Source of the DNA: a virus
DNA: 30,281 nt
Strand: one strand, 5' to 3'
IMG/VR virus record: IMGVR_UViG_3300043172_001345
Location: 1-30,281 of that record
Position numbers and translations under genes: made by a program. Every line of letters begins with the position of its first letter. The stretch's first letter is position 1. The notes below the pieces were generated by a model, which did no database searches, was not told the origin of the DNA, and saw nothing but the letters and a program-made list of their open reading frames with translations. Shown piece by piece: positions 16,589 through 22,915 of this stretch.

Positions 16589-16617
16589 TTGACATATACC
16601 GATATAGTTGTTAGTAT
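16589..16617 (+). promoter_or_regulatory. Sigma70 promoter P3
   Basis: TTGACA at 16589-16594, a 17-nt spacer, and TAGTAT at 16612-16617. A short inverted pair, TGTTAG near the -10 and CTAACA before the ribosome site, overlaps the start region and might bind a regulator. Confidence 0.8.
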
Positions 16618-16652
16618 TAGAAACGATCAAACAACTAACAGGAGAAATAAAT

Positions 16653-17015
16653 ATGACATTCCCGGCAAAAGAAAACTTAATATTTTTTGAAAATCTTGAG
16701 AAAACCCAAACCCAACTTTTTGATGACGCCGCCGACATGGGAATCGAGGTAACCGGTCTCCCCGTAAAAGCCGAGGCCAGAAAACACCTGATGGCTTTGA
16801 TGGAGAATTACGCATACAAATTGAATAAATACGAGGCCGGATCGGTTACCGACATTTTTATACCTTTTGAATTTGATGAGGGAGCATATGTAGGAGTCAC
16901 CCTGAACGTTGATTTTTGCAAAGCCAATGGCCGCGAATGGCTGCTCATCGATATCCGCCCCACCCGTAAAACCCACTCCGAAATCGAAGGCAAACTTTTT
17001 AAAATGCCTAAATAA
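16653..17015 (+). CDS. Hypothetical protein, 120 residues
   Basis: Start at 16653 with CAGGAGAAA upstream; an in-frame ATG at 16608 lies inside the promoter and is rejected. Predicted helical N-terminus (ENLIFFENLEKTQTQLFDDA) followed by an alpha/beta part with DIFIPFEFDEGAYVGVTLNV and WLLIDIRPTRK. No family recognised. Monocistronic under promoter P3, with the next promoter starting five bases after its stop. Confidence 0.75.
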   Translation: MTFPAKENLIFFENLEKTQTQLFDDAADMGIEVTGLPVKAEARKHLMALMENYAYKLNKYEAGSVTDIFIPFEFDEGAYVGVTLNVDFCKANGREWLLIDIRPTRKTHSEIEGKLFKMPK

Positions 17016-17019
17016 AAGC

Positions 17020-17048
17020 TTGACATCCGCCTATCTCGATGCTATTAT
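17020..17048 (+). promoter_or_regulatory. Sigma70 promoter P4
   Basis: TTGACA at 17020-17025, a 17-nt spacer, and TATTAT at 17043-17048. It begins five bases after the preceding stop codon. Confidence 0.88.
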
Positions 17049-17073
17049 TAGATATAATCAAAAAGGAGAAATG

Positions 17074-17340
17074 ATGACTGACTTTTTAGACATGTATAGC
17101 ATAGACGATTTGAAAAAGGTAATTACTGACCGGGAAGAGGCATTAGCTAAACTGAAAATACCTGTCCCGCTCAAAAAACCGGATTTCCACAAGATCCTGG
17201 ATGCTGCCAAAAAACACATCGATTATCTTGCAAACAAAGATTATGAAGAAGATAACGATGAGGAACACATTGTTTATGATGTCGTTATTGAAGCCATATA
17301 CGGAAGAGATGTATGGGAGTGGATAAATGATCGCAACTAA
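17074..17340 (+). CDS. Hypothetical acidic protein, 88 residues
   Basis: Two ATGs are in tandem at 17071 and 17074; the second has the better spacing to AGGAG (17064-17068). The protein starts MTDFLDMYSIDDLKKVITDR, is helical throughout, and has an acidic stretch (YEEDNDEEH) before the end WEWINDRN. No family recognised. Its 3' end overlaps the next gene by 14 bases. Confidence 0.75.
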   Translation: MTDFLDMYSIDDLKKVITDREEALAKLKIPVPLKKPDFHKILDAAKKHIDYLANKDYEEDNDEEHIVYDVVIEAIYGRDVWEWINDRN

Positions 17341-17500
17341 AAATTATATTGAAGATATTGACGGTAATATCATCGGCTGCTGCAATTGCGGAGCCGCTGC
17401 CACATGGGATAGTTGGGAAGAACGCTTTATATTTTCATGTCCCTGCGGGGAGATAGACATCGCCCTTTTACCGCCTGAATTTGAATATCTTTTGCCCTAA
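17327..17500 (+). CDS. Zinc-ribbon microprotein, 57 residues
   Basis: ATG at 17327 overlaps the preceding gene. The peptide has two Cys groups, GCCNCGAAATW and FSCPCGEIDIALL, forming a C-x2-C (or C-C-x-C) and C-x-C pair like a small zinc ribbon, and ends EFEYLLP. It is the first of several Cys-knuckle microproteins in this module. The stop codon lies inside the inverted repeat at 17490-17525. Function unknown. Confidence 0.65.
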   Translation: MIATKNYIEDIDGNIIGCCNCGAAATWDSWEERFIFSCPCGEIDIALLPPEFEYLLP

Positions 17501-17525
17501 ATAGTACCCTATTTTTAGGGCAAAA
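17490..17525. other. Perfect 12-bp inverted repeat upstream of promoter P5
   Basis: TTTTGCCCTAAA (17490-17501) and TTTAGGGCAAAA (17514-17525) are exact inverse complements around a 12-nt loop, with the preceding gene's stop inside. Neither strand has a U-tract after the stem, so it is a poor intrinsic terminator. It ends four bases before the P5 -35 box and could be an operator or an RNA end-protecting hairpin. Confidence 0.8.
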
Positions 17526-17529
17526 ACAT

Positions 17530-17558
17530 TTGACAAATATAGCCTATGCTGCTATAAT
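17530..17558 (+). promoter_or_regulatory. Sigma70 promoter P5 (perfect consensus)
   Basis: TTGACA at 17530-17535, a 17-nt spacer, and TATAAT at 17553-17558. Transcription should start near 17565, directly before the structured leader. Confidence 0.93.
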
Positions 17559-17570
17559 GTTTTAAAGTTT

Positions 17571-17646
17571 GGATGGGTTCACCTTTAACCGGGGTCGGTA
17601 TGCCGACCAGACAGGTGATTTGGGGTAATGCAAAAGCCCACCTCCT
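17571..17646 (+). ncRNA. Candidate structured leader RNA or small RNA
   Basis: The transcript from P5 begins with nested stems: GGTCGG (17593-17598) with CCGACC (17603-17608), then TCACCT (17579-17584) with AGGTGA (17613-17618), and TGGG (17574-17577) with CCCA (17637-17640). AGGT (17613-17616) and GGG (17622-17624) can instead pair with CCCACCT (17637-17643), so two folds exclude each other. The segment ends in CACCTCCT, the anti-Shine-Dalgarno sequence of 16S rRNA. It matches no riboswitch class I recognise. It may be a cis-regulatory leader for the next gene or a free small RNA. Confidence 0.55.
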
Positions 17647-17696
17647 AAAAATTAAACGAGATTATCATGCTACATACATGGAAGGAAAAGAGAAAA

Positions 17697-17930
17697 ATGA
17701 AATGTGCATTATGTGAAATAGAAATTGTGGGGACTGGTGCCGCCGTCGAAGCCGGATGGATACCTTATTTTTATGTTAACGATGACGAATATGGCCCGGC
17801 CTGTTCTGCTTGTGCTGAAATGTATTTGCAAGAAGATGCCGAGGGAGAATGTGAAATGAAGCCGGAATTTATAACCACGTTTCAGGTTTCAACCAGCAGT
17901 AAAATACTGCATATTAGGGGGGAGAAATAA
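17697..17930 (+). CDS. Zinc-finger-like small protein, 77 residues
   Basis: Start at 17697 chosen for GAAGGAAAAGAG upstream; an in-frame ATG at 17667 has no ribosome site. Two CxxC knuckles, C3/C6 (KCALCE) and ACSACAE at about 38-41, likely bind one zinc ion, separated by a Trp/Tyr-rich loop (GWIPYFYVNDDEYGP). It lies behind promoter P5 and the structured leader, which probably controls it. Function unknown. Confidence 0.75.
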   Translation: MKCALCEIEIVGTGAAVEAGWIPYFYVNDDEYGPACSACAEMYLQEDAEGECEMKPEFITTFQVSTSSKILHIRGEK

Positions 17931-17935
17931 TTATT

Positions 17936-18799
17936 ATGAAAATGACAGAAGAGCAAAAAGCCAATCGAAGGGCAGCAAAGGAAGCCGTCCATCTTAAATC
18001 GTGTTTGAGAAATGACAAACGTAATGCTTTTGAAAATATGTTACCGGAGCCGAGCGTTAAATGGGATGTTGGGGACCGGGTCCGCTATGGTGCCTGGGAC
18101 TGGACCGGGATTTTGGCTACCTATAAAGGGAGCCGGGTTTATAAATGTTTTTCGGTCACTCGGCAAACTAATCGGAACGTGCCTGATGAAACTACAGGTA
18201 AAATTCATTATGAGCCCTGGCATAATTTAAACAGTTATCGGTCACCGGAAGAAAACGAGGCCATCGAACATTTTGAGCAGGATGAGGATATCTATTTTTC
18301 CTTTCAACAACGGGATATCCAAAGTTTAATCAGACAGTACCTGAACAAATATGGCCTCGATCTTGATCCCGATTACCAACGAGGCCATGTATGGGATATC
18401 GACCAAAAAGTAAATCTAATTGATTCCATTTTTAAAAATATTGATATCGGCAAATTCGCCGTCATCAAACGACCCTGGGGACCGGATGGTAACAGGCCGC
18501 TCACGCGTAAACTATATGAAGTGCTCGACGGGAAACAGCGTATAACTACCATTGTTGACTATTATCTCGGTCGCTTCCAGTATAAAGGTAAATATTATAA
18601 CGAACTCGGATATCGAGATCAAAGACATTTTACATATTTTTCGGTATCATATGCCGAGTCCGATTATTTGACACAGGAGCAGAAATACCGATACTTTTTG
18701 AAATTAAATACCACGGGGACACCGGTAGATCCCGCGCATATGGATCGAGTAGCCGGACTTCTGGCCGAGGAAATTGAGAGAAATGAGTGCATCGATTAG
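17936..18799 (+). CDS. DUF262-family protein (ParB/GmrS-like fold)
   Basis: A 287-residue protein. Residues about 143-215 show the DUF262 signature: LDLDPDYQRGHVWD, then KVNLIDSIFKNIDIGKFAVI, then YEVLDGKQRITTIVDYYLG, where the usual DGQQR reads DGKQR. The first 100 residues form an extra beta-rich domain (KWDVGDRVRYGAWDWTGI). There is no C-terminal HNH (DUF1524) domain such as full GmrSD-type enzymes carry. DUF262 proteins bind or hydrolyse nucleotides in modification-dependent restriction systems. A stand-alone phage copy could act against competitors, act as a decoy, or process DNA. The start is 5 bp after the preceding gene. Confidence 0.8.
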   Translation: MKMTEEQKANRRAAKEAVHLKSCLRNDKRNAFENMLPEPSVKWDVGDRVRYGAWDWTGILATYKGSRVYKCFSVTRQTNRNVPDETTGKIHYEPWHNLNSYRSPEENEAIEHFEQDEDIYFSFQQRDIQSLIRQYLNKYGLDLDPDYQRGHVWDIDQKVNLIDSIFKNIDIGKFAVIKRPWGPDGNRPLTRKLYEVLDGKQRITTIVDYYLGRFQYKGKYYNELGYRDQRHFTYFSVSYAESDYLTQEQKYRYFLKLNTTGTPVDPAHMDRVAGLLAEEIERNECID

Positions 18800-18896
18800 A
18801 ACATACATTTTAGCTATAAAATACTGGTTCCAGGGTGACGATTGGAAAGCTGCAGTCGAATATGCTGAATCGATTACAACAAAAGGATGGAAATAA
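18783..18896 (+). CDS. Small protein, 37 residues
   Basis: ATG at 18783 lies inside the 3' end of the DUF262 gene and the stop overlaps the next ATG (TAATG), a tight operon fit. The peptide MSASIRTYILAIKYWFQGDD followed by a helix ending TTKGWK is amphipathic. The family is not recognised; support is mainly the overlapping arrangement. Confidence 0.5.
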   Translation: MSASIRTYILAIKYWFQGDDWKAAVEYAESITTKGWK

Positions 18897-19063
18897 TGCC
18901 CGAAGATTTGGAGAAATTTCAAGCTGTATGCCCAAACTGCAGTCATGTTTTTGATTTGGATGAGGACGTCATCGAAAAAGGATTTGATGATAATAAAGAA
19001 TATCTGCAGATAACCTGCCCGGCATGTGAATTCCAAAGATGCCCAACATTAAAGGAATGCTGA
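18896..19063 (+). CDS. Zinc-ribbon microprotein, 55 residues
   Basis: Starts at 18896, overlapping the previous stop. Two knuckles, VCPNCSHVF and TCPACEFQRC, about 30 residues apart, make a classic four-Cys zinc ribbon; two extra Cys occur at the end (RCPTLKEC). Together with 17327-17500 and 17697-17930 it forms a cluster of tiny zinc-binding proteins, which in phages often bind host transcription or replication enzymes. The specific target is unknown. Confidence 0.65.
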   Translation: MPEDLEKFQAVCPNCSHVFDLDEDVIEKGFDDNKEYLQITCPACEFQRCPTLKEC

Positions 19064-19081
19064 CATAATGTTAGGCAACAT

Positions 19082-19157
19082 TCCGAGGTAGCTCAGATGG
19101 TAGAGCGCCTGACCGTTAATCAGGATGTCGCAGGTTCGATCCCTGCCCTCGGAGCCA
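19082..19157 (+). tRNA. tRNA-Asn (anticodon GTT)
   Basis: A complete 76-nt cloverleaf with encoded CCA. Acceptor stem TCCGAGG (19082-19088) pairs with CCTCGGA (19147-19153). D stem is GCTC/GAGC, anticodon stem CCTGA/TCAGG, anticodon GTT at 19115-19117, and T stem GCAGG/CCTGC with loop TTCGATC. Position 33 is C rather than the near-universal U. It lies 18 nt after the zinc-ribbon gene and is likely processed from the same transcript. Confidence 0.96.
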
Positions 19158-19172
19158 ATTATCCAGGAAATT

Positions 19173-19382
19173 ATGAATAAATTTATAGCAAAAAACAATC
19201 TGGTAAAACGCCTGGGGTATGATGAATGGTATAGCTGTGACGGTAAAGCGCGACTTGTAAAAGTCGGGGAACGATATCGCATGGACATCAAGGAAAAGAA
19301 TTGGTCTATGTTCCGCAGCTATTATATTGTTGGACCGCGAGAGCGAGAATTTAGAAGCGTTATTGGCCATCGACGATGGTAA
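19173..19382 (+). CDS. Hypothetical basic protein, 69 residues
   Basis: Begins 15 nt after the tRNA with CCAGGAAA before ATG 19173; an in-frame extension would run through the tRNA and is rejected. The protein is basic and beta-rich (WYSCDGKARLVKVGERYRMD, SYYIVGPREREFRS). No family recognised. Its stop (19380-19382) abuts the stop of the convergent minus-strand gene (19383-19385) with no bases between them. Confidence 0.65.
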   Translation: MNKFIAKNNLVKRLGYDEWYSCDGKARLVKVGERYRMDIKEKNWSMFRSYYIVGPREREFRSVIGHRRW

Positions 19383-19811
19383 TTACTTTTTCTTTTTTGT
19401 TATCTTTTTCTCGTATAAAGCCGCACGTTCATCCCCGTTCCAGTGTACATTTTCTAAGGTTCGAATAATCGCGTGAGTTTTTGCCACGACATTTTCCGGA
19501 TCAAATTTCCGGTCGGTTGCTGTCTCAACAAGGTCGGCCAGCAATAGCTCACAGACCTCGTGATATGCTACAAAAGCGATTGCTTTGGGAGTTGGTATTA
19601 TACCTTCCCATTTTGTGGCCAGGGTGAGAGCGCAAATTCGACCAGAGCCCCATGTTGTACATGACGCACGGGCATCCTCATTTTCTTCGTGAGCAAAATG
19701 TATCTCCCACCCAATTAATCCATATTTATTTAGCCAATAACTGGCTTCCTTTTGAAAAATTTCAAAGTGACTTTTATCAGTTTCAAATACCCCTTCTTCT
19801 CCATTTGGCAT
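19383..19811 (-). CDS. Metallopeptidase-like phage protein (HEVCE motif)
   Basis: A 142-residue protein. ATG at 19811 is preferred over TTG at 19814 because of GGGAG seven bases upstream. Residues 76-95 (KAIAFVAYHEVCELLLADL) resemble the zinc helix of small phage metallopeptidase-like proteins, where HExxH is usual; here the second His is Glu (H84-E85-x-x-E88). H113 in KTHAIIRTLENVHW could be a further ligand. It may be an inactive relative or use HExxE. It is the last gene of the neck/cargo operon. Confidence 0.6.
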   Translation of the reverse strand: MPNGEEGVFETDKSHFEIFQKEASYWLNKYGLIGWEIHFAHEENEDARASCTTWGSGRICALTLATKWEGIIPTPKAIAFVAYHEVCELLLADLVETATDRKFDPENVVAKTHAIIRTLENVHWNGDERAALYEKKITKKKK

Positions 19812-19827
19812 CAACGCACTCCCTTTT

Positions 19828-20454
19828 CTACCCGAGATTTAAAGCCCTTTTTGCATCGACTTTCATTTCTTTTAGTTTAAGCTGGCCATCCAGTTCTATC
19901 CCAATTCCTGTCGCCCATATATTCAGTTTTTTTCGGCTTCTGAAAGATTTTATTGTGGCCATCAATTCGGCCTCGGCATATGCCTTTTCTTCGGCTTCGA
20001 TATCCTCAGTGATATCGGGCTCGGTGTTTTCAGCGTCCAGTAATTCGTTATCGATATCAGGCAGTCCCTCGGCCTCGGCTATAACGTCCTCGAGGATTTC
20101 AGTATCCACTTCATCGGCAGTTTCTTTTGCATTTGCCGCCTCAACCTCTGTTATTTCAGGGCTCAGTGCCGCCGTGTCGAGAGATTCCGTATCATTGGCC
20201 TCGCTATCGCTGTCATCTTTTTCTTCGCCCCAAACGCGAATCTGTTCATCGGAAAACCGTTCCTCTAAGGTGATGGGCTCGGCCTTTTCGATAATCGTAA
20301 AGGTTTGTGGATATGCTTTCAGGATACGCTCATCAACCATTACCGGCTGGTCAGCAAAACATTGAACAAAATATTTTCTACCGTCATCGTTATCAGGATC
20401 CTTGCACAAAAATTTTGTCGTGAACATTGTATGTGAACATAAAACTTTTTTCAT
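19828..20454 (-). CDS. Acidic virion-region protein, 208 residues
   Basis: The N-terminal 65 residues look folded (RKYFVQCFADQPVMVDERIL, QTFTIIEKAEPITLEE). Residues about 75-165 are a long Asp/Glu-rich, low-complexity stretch with ISPEITEVE-like segments. The basic C-terminus (IKSFRSRKKLNIWATGIGIE, then KLKEMKVDAKRALNLG) resembles a SAP/HeH-like helix pair. It has AAAAGGAG upstream of 20454 and follows the gp14-like gene. It may be a head or neck protein or a scaffold-like factor; no firm assignment. Confidence 0.6.
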   Translation of the reverse strand: MKKVLCSHTMFTTKFLCKDPDNDDGRKYFVQCFADQPVMVDERILKAYPQTFTIIEKAEPITLEERFSDEQIRVWGEEKDDSDSEANDTESLDTAALSPEITEVEAANAKETADEVDTEILEDVIAEAEGLPDIDNELLDAENTEPDITEDIEAEEKAYAEAELMATIKSFRSRKKLNIWATGIGIELDGQLKLKEMKVDAKRALNLG

Positions 20455-20494
20455 ACCAATCTCCTTTTAATTATTTATCTATTCTTATATTCAT

Positions 20495-21118
20495 TTACTT
20501 ATCTCCGAAAATATTTTCGCCGTCAAAATTTAAGATATCCCCGGCCTCTTTTTCAAACTGATTAGCTTCATCGGAACTATCAACATCATCAACCCCATCA
20601 AAAAAGGTATCGATATCGTCGACCATACCATCTGCCGATTCAAAGCGCTCATGGCTGTATTTAAATAGTGTTGTTGTAATCCGGAACATCATCTCCCCGG
20701 CACCAAACTGATAAAAGCCCTGGGGTTTAGCAACGTGCTCAATTTTGAAAAACTTTTTACTTACTGGATGATATAATAGATCACCTTCTAATGGCCTATC
20801 GGTAGCAACGATTTTTTTAAAGATATCGGTACCGACAACGAGTATTAATTGATCGTCAATGGTAAAACCAAATTTACCAAACAGGTCACCATTACCTTCA
20901 AACTGCTGAAAGTTTTCGATATACAGGGTCAGGATCCTGCTATCATCAAATTTATTGGAACCATCCTCTCCGAAAATATCATCAGGATTTTCCAATTTCC
21001 TCTGCAGGAAAACGAAATCGATCCCATACATTTCAGCGACCTCATTGCACATCCCCCGATACAAATTATATTCGGGGTCGGTTGGATCAGGATGATGTTT
21101 GAAATATGGATTACCCAT
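20495..21118 (-). CDS. gp14: Neck protein, T4 gp14-like
   Basis: A 207-residue protein (T4 gp14 is 256). The family pattern is clear: IDFVFLQRKLENPDDIFGED, then LYIENFQQFEGNGDLFGKFG, the DRPLEGDLLYHPVSKKFFKI segment (107-126), and GFYQFGAGEMMFRITTTLFK. gp13 and gp14 in T4 form the neck that closes the filled head and accepts the tail. Here the gp13-like gene lies 5.7 kb upstream, split off by the tagged small genes. The C-terminus is acidic. It overlaps the last tagged gene by 8 bp. Confidence 0.85.
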   Translation of the reverse strand: MGNPYFKHHPDPTDPEYNLYRGMCNEVAEMYGIDFVFLQRKLENPDDIFGEDGSNKFDDSRILTLYIENFQQFEGNGDLFGKFGFTIDDQLILVVGTDIFKKIVATDRPLEGDLLYHPVSKKFFKIEHVAKPQGFYQFGAGEMMFRITTTLFKYSHERFESADGMVDDIDTFFDGVDDVDSSDEANQFEKEAGDILNFDGENIFGDK

Positions 21119-21359
21119 TATGTTTCCTTATGAAAGTTTCTATATCTTTGACGAGGTCTCGCTTTGAATTTGCCTGGAAGCTTTCTTCTTGCCAATCATC
21201 ATCGCCATATTTGCCCACGACAATCGTTGAAGACCAGTAATCCGCGCCTTCTGCTTTATAAATTTCGACTTGGATATTCCCTACATTTGCTTCATAATAC
21301 CCGGTAGAAATCCTTTTTAATTTTAATTTCTCACATAAAATTTGCTGATAAGTTCTCAT
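21111..21359 (-). CDS. Tagged internal-protein candidate, 82 residues
   Basis: Starts at ATG 21359, overlapping the previous stop (ATGA), with the tag MRTYQQILCE; cleavage after L-C-E at residue 10 is predicted. The rest is alpha/beta with TGYYEANVGNIQVEIYKAEG and the end DLVKDIETFIRKHNG, resembling a small strand-rich domain without known family. It is the promoter-distal end of the tagged gene series, next to the neck gene. Confidence 0.75.
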   Translation of the reverse strand: MRTYQQILCEKLKLKRISTGYYEANVGNIQVEIYKAEGADYWSSTIVVGKYGDDDWQEESFQANSKRDLVKDIETFIRKHNG

Positions 21360-21844
21360 TTTAATCCCCAAACTTGGAGTTGCTTATCATCTTTTTTAAT
21401 TCTGGTACCAACTTGTATATAAATTGGTATCTTTACCCGCGCCAATGTATCCTTTAACCAGGGAATATCGATATACTGAAGGTCTTTATCAATATTCGAT
21501 TTAATTAAAATAAACTTTGTCGCATATTTGATAGGTAATTTTCTGGACTGAATTGTACTCTCACGCTCACCGCTGAACTTTACACCGGTCAATGAAACAT
21601 CCTGAAATGGAACAACCTTAAAACGGTCGGATATTTTATCACCATCTAATTCAAATTTACCAATTATCACCGGAGGACCGCCCAAATACCAATTAGTCAT
21701 TTTTGACCGGGTCGTCGAAATATTATTAAAATTATTTGATGTAATCGCTTTTTTATCGAGAATGGTGACCAGTTGAGGGACGCCAACAAGATGATAAACT
21801 ATACCGACTTGTTTACCTTCCAATATTTGACGATAAGTTCTCAT
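21356..21844 (-). CDS. Tagged internal-protein candidate with ADP-ribosyltransferase-like fold
   Basis: A 162-residue protein. Tag MRTYRQILEG, with I-L-E at 7-9 as the possible prohead-protease site. After it comes GIVYHLVGVPQLVTILDKKA (H18), ISTTRSKMTNW (42-52), a long strand-rich part with IGKFELDGDKI, and GERESTIQSRKLP (E93, E95). The order Y-H, S-T-T-R, E-R-E is like the His, Ser/Thr and Glu sites of ADP-ribosyltransferase-fold phage proteins. T4 likewise packages the ADP-ribosyltransferase Alt. The catalytic assignment is tentative. Confidence 0.7.
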   Translation of the reverse strand: MRTYRQILEGKQVGIVYHLVGVPQLVTILDKKAITSNNFNNISTTRSKMTNWYLGGPPVIIGKFELDGDKISDRFKVVPFQDVSLTGVKFSGERESTIQSRKLPIKYATKFILIKSNIDKDLQYIDIPWLKDTLARVKIPIYIQVGTRIKKDDKQLQVWGLK

Positions 21845-22521
21845 ATACCACCAATTTTATTAAACATTTTTTCGAACGGAAACTTTTTCTGCTTATCTTT
21901 AATATCTTTATAAATTATATTTGCAAACTGCCTCGCATCCCAATTGGAATCGTCTTGCTTATAATTGAATTTACGCCAGACCTTTTCAGGGACAATCTCG
22001 TAATAATAAAGGTCTTTGCTGTTGCCGCCCATTGTCGGGTCGATGGCCTTTTTGCCATCTATTAAAAAAGCGTGAGTGGTTGTATTAGGCCCGGTCGAAT
22101 AGGTCAGCACCCTCTCTTTTGAAGGGTCCTGTGCAGCCGCTGTCTTTAGCTCATCAAACGCTTTTTGATCGGCCATTATACCATAGGCCAGTTTGATTTT
22201 AGGGTACTCAGCGCCGAAACGGTGCATAAAATCGAGAGCATTATAAAAACATCCATGCACTTGGCAGGATGCGCCACGCTCTTTCAAGCCCTTTGGCATA
22301 CGTTTTGCGCCCTTGGAAACGTTACCATTTTTCTCTGCTGCTGCCATAAATCCGACTGCATAATGGTCTCGGTCGAAATTAACGCGCATGTATTTGGTAT
22401 CGATACCTTCATCCGGATTTTCTTTTGCCCACATCCGGCCCACATCCTGAAGGTGTTTTACGATATTATCAGTGAAATTGGTGAATTGGCTTTCGGTCAG
22501 GATTTGATAAAAGGTTTTCAT
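21841..22521 (-). CDS. Tagged internal-protein candidate with Cys-His-Asp (papain/transglutaminase-like) site
   Basis: A 226-residue protein, the largest with the tag (MKTFYQILTE; predicted cut after L-T-E). Residues 86-97 read CQVHGCFYNALD, with C91 before N94-A95. H150 lies in TTTHAFLIDG and D161 in KKAIDPTMG. The spacing and the C-x-x-N-A / H-A-[FW] / D-P-T pattern match papain-like or transglutaminase-like domains seen in phages. A packaged protease or transglutaminase that modifies a host protein is a reasonable hypothesis. It overlaps the following gene by ATGA. Confidence 0.7.
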   Translation of the reverse strand: MKTFYQILTESQFTNFTDNIVKHLQDVGRMWAKENPDEGIDTKYMRVNFDRDHYAVGFMAAAEKNGNVSKGAKRMPKGLKERGASCQVHGCFYNALDFMHRFGAEYPKIKLAYGIMADQKAFDELKTAAAQDPSKERVLTYSTGPNTTTHAFLIDGKKAIDPTMGGNSKDLYYYEIVPEKVWRKFNYKQDDSNWDARQFANIIYKDIKDKQKKFPFEKMFNKIGGI

Positions 22522-22528
22522 AGCTTCA

Positions 22529-22915
22529 TTACTTACCTTCGTACTTATAAATGGTTGCTTTGGGGTACATCTTCCCTGCCCATTTCAATGCATCATATGC
22601 CGTATCAAAATTGTCACCGATAACATCGTCTTTTTGCGTCTCCACATAAAAAGAGCCATTATGATTTTTCCATACGTGCAGGATTAGGTTCTTCCCACCG
22701 GCACTCTCGGAGACCTCTTTGCCGTCAATGAATTTAGCAAAAATTTCGACACCCGCTGACACATCGGATGAAATCGAATATTTGCCGCCCAAGTTAGTAA
22801 TCACGGCCTGACCGATATTATTTTCATCGTCCAGGGACCATTTAGCAGCTTTCTTTTTGGCCTTCTCCAGATCCCTGTCTTTGCCTTCTTTTAAAAGTTC
22901 TCGATAAGTTTTCAT
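22529..22915 (-). CDS. Tagged internal-protein candidate, 128 residues
   Basis: Start at 22915 (overlapping the previous stop, ATGA) is chosen over an in-frame 23020 ATG because it begins exactly with the tag MKTYRELLKE. The remainder has a basic helix (KDRDLEKAKKKAAKW), a beta region (QAVITNLGGKYSISSDVSAG) and NHNGSFYVETQKDDVI. No family recognised. L-K-E at 8-10 is the predicted prohead-protease site. Confidence 0.75.
   Translation of the reverse strand: MKTYRELLKEGKDRDLEKAKKKAAKWSLDDENNIGQAVITNLGGKYSISSDVSAGVEIFAKFIDGKEVSESAGGKNLILHVWKNHNGSFYVETQKDDVIGDNFDTAYDALKWAGKMYPKATIYKYEGK

Noticed and set aside
17490-17525. Intrinsic terminator after the 57-residue gene
   Set aside because: The stem is perfect but is followed by A, not U, on both strands.
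19049-19370. Minus-strand frames covering the tRNA
   Set aside because: They run antisense through tRNA-Asn, a typical false call.
19652-20365. Plus-strand frame of 237 codons, Ser-rich
   Set aside because: Antisense to the acidic 208-residue gene; the Ser-rich composition comes from complementing Glu/Asp/Ala codons.
20471-20480. GATAAATA resembling the T4 late promoter TATAAATA before the 208-residue gene
   Set aside because: No repeated, consistent copy was found before the other late operons, so a T4-type late promoter could not be supported.
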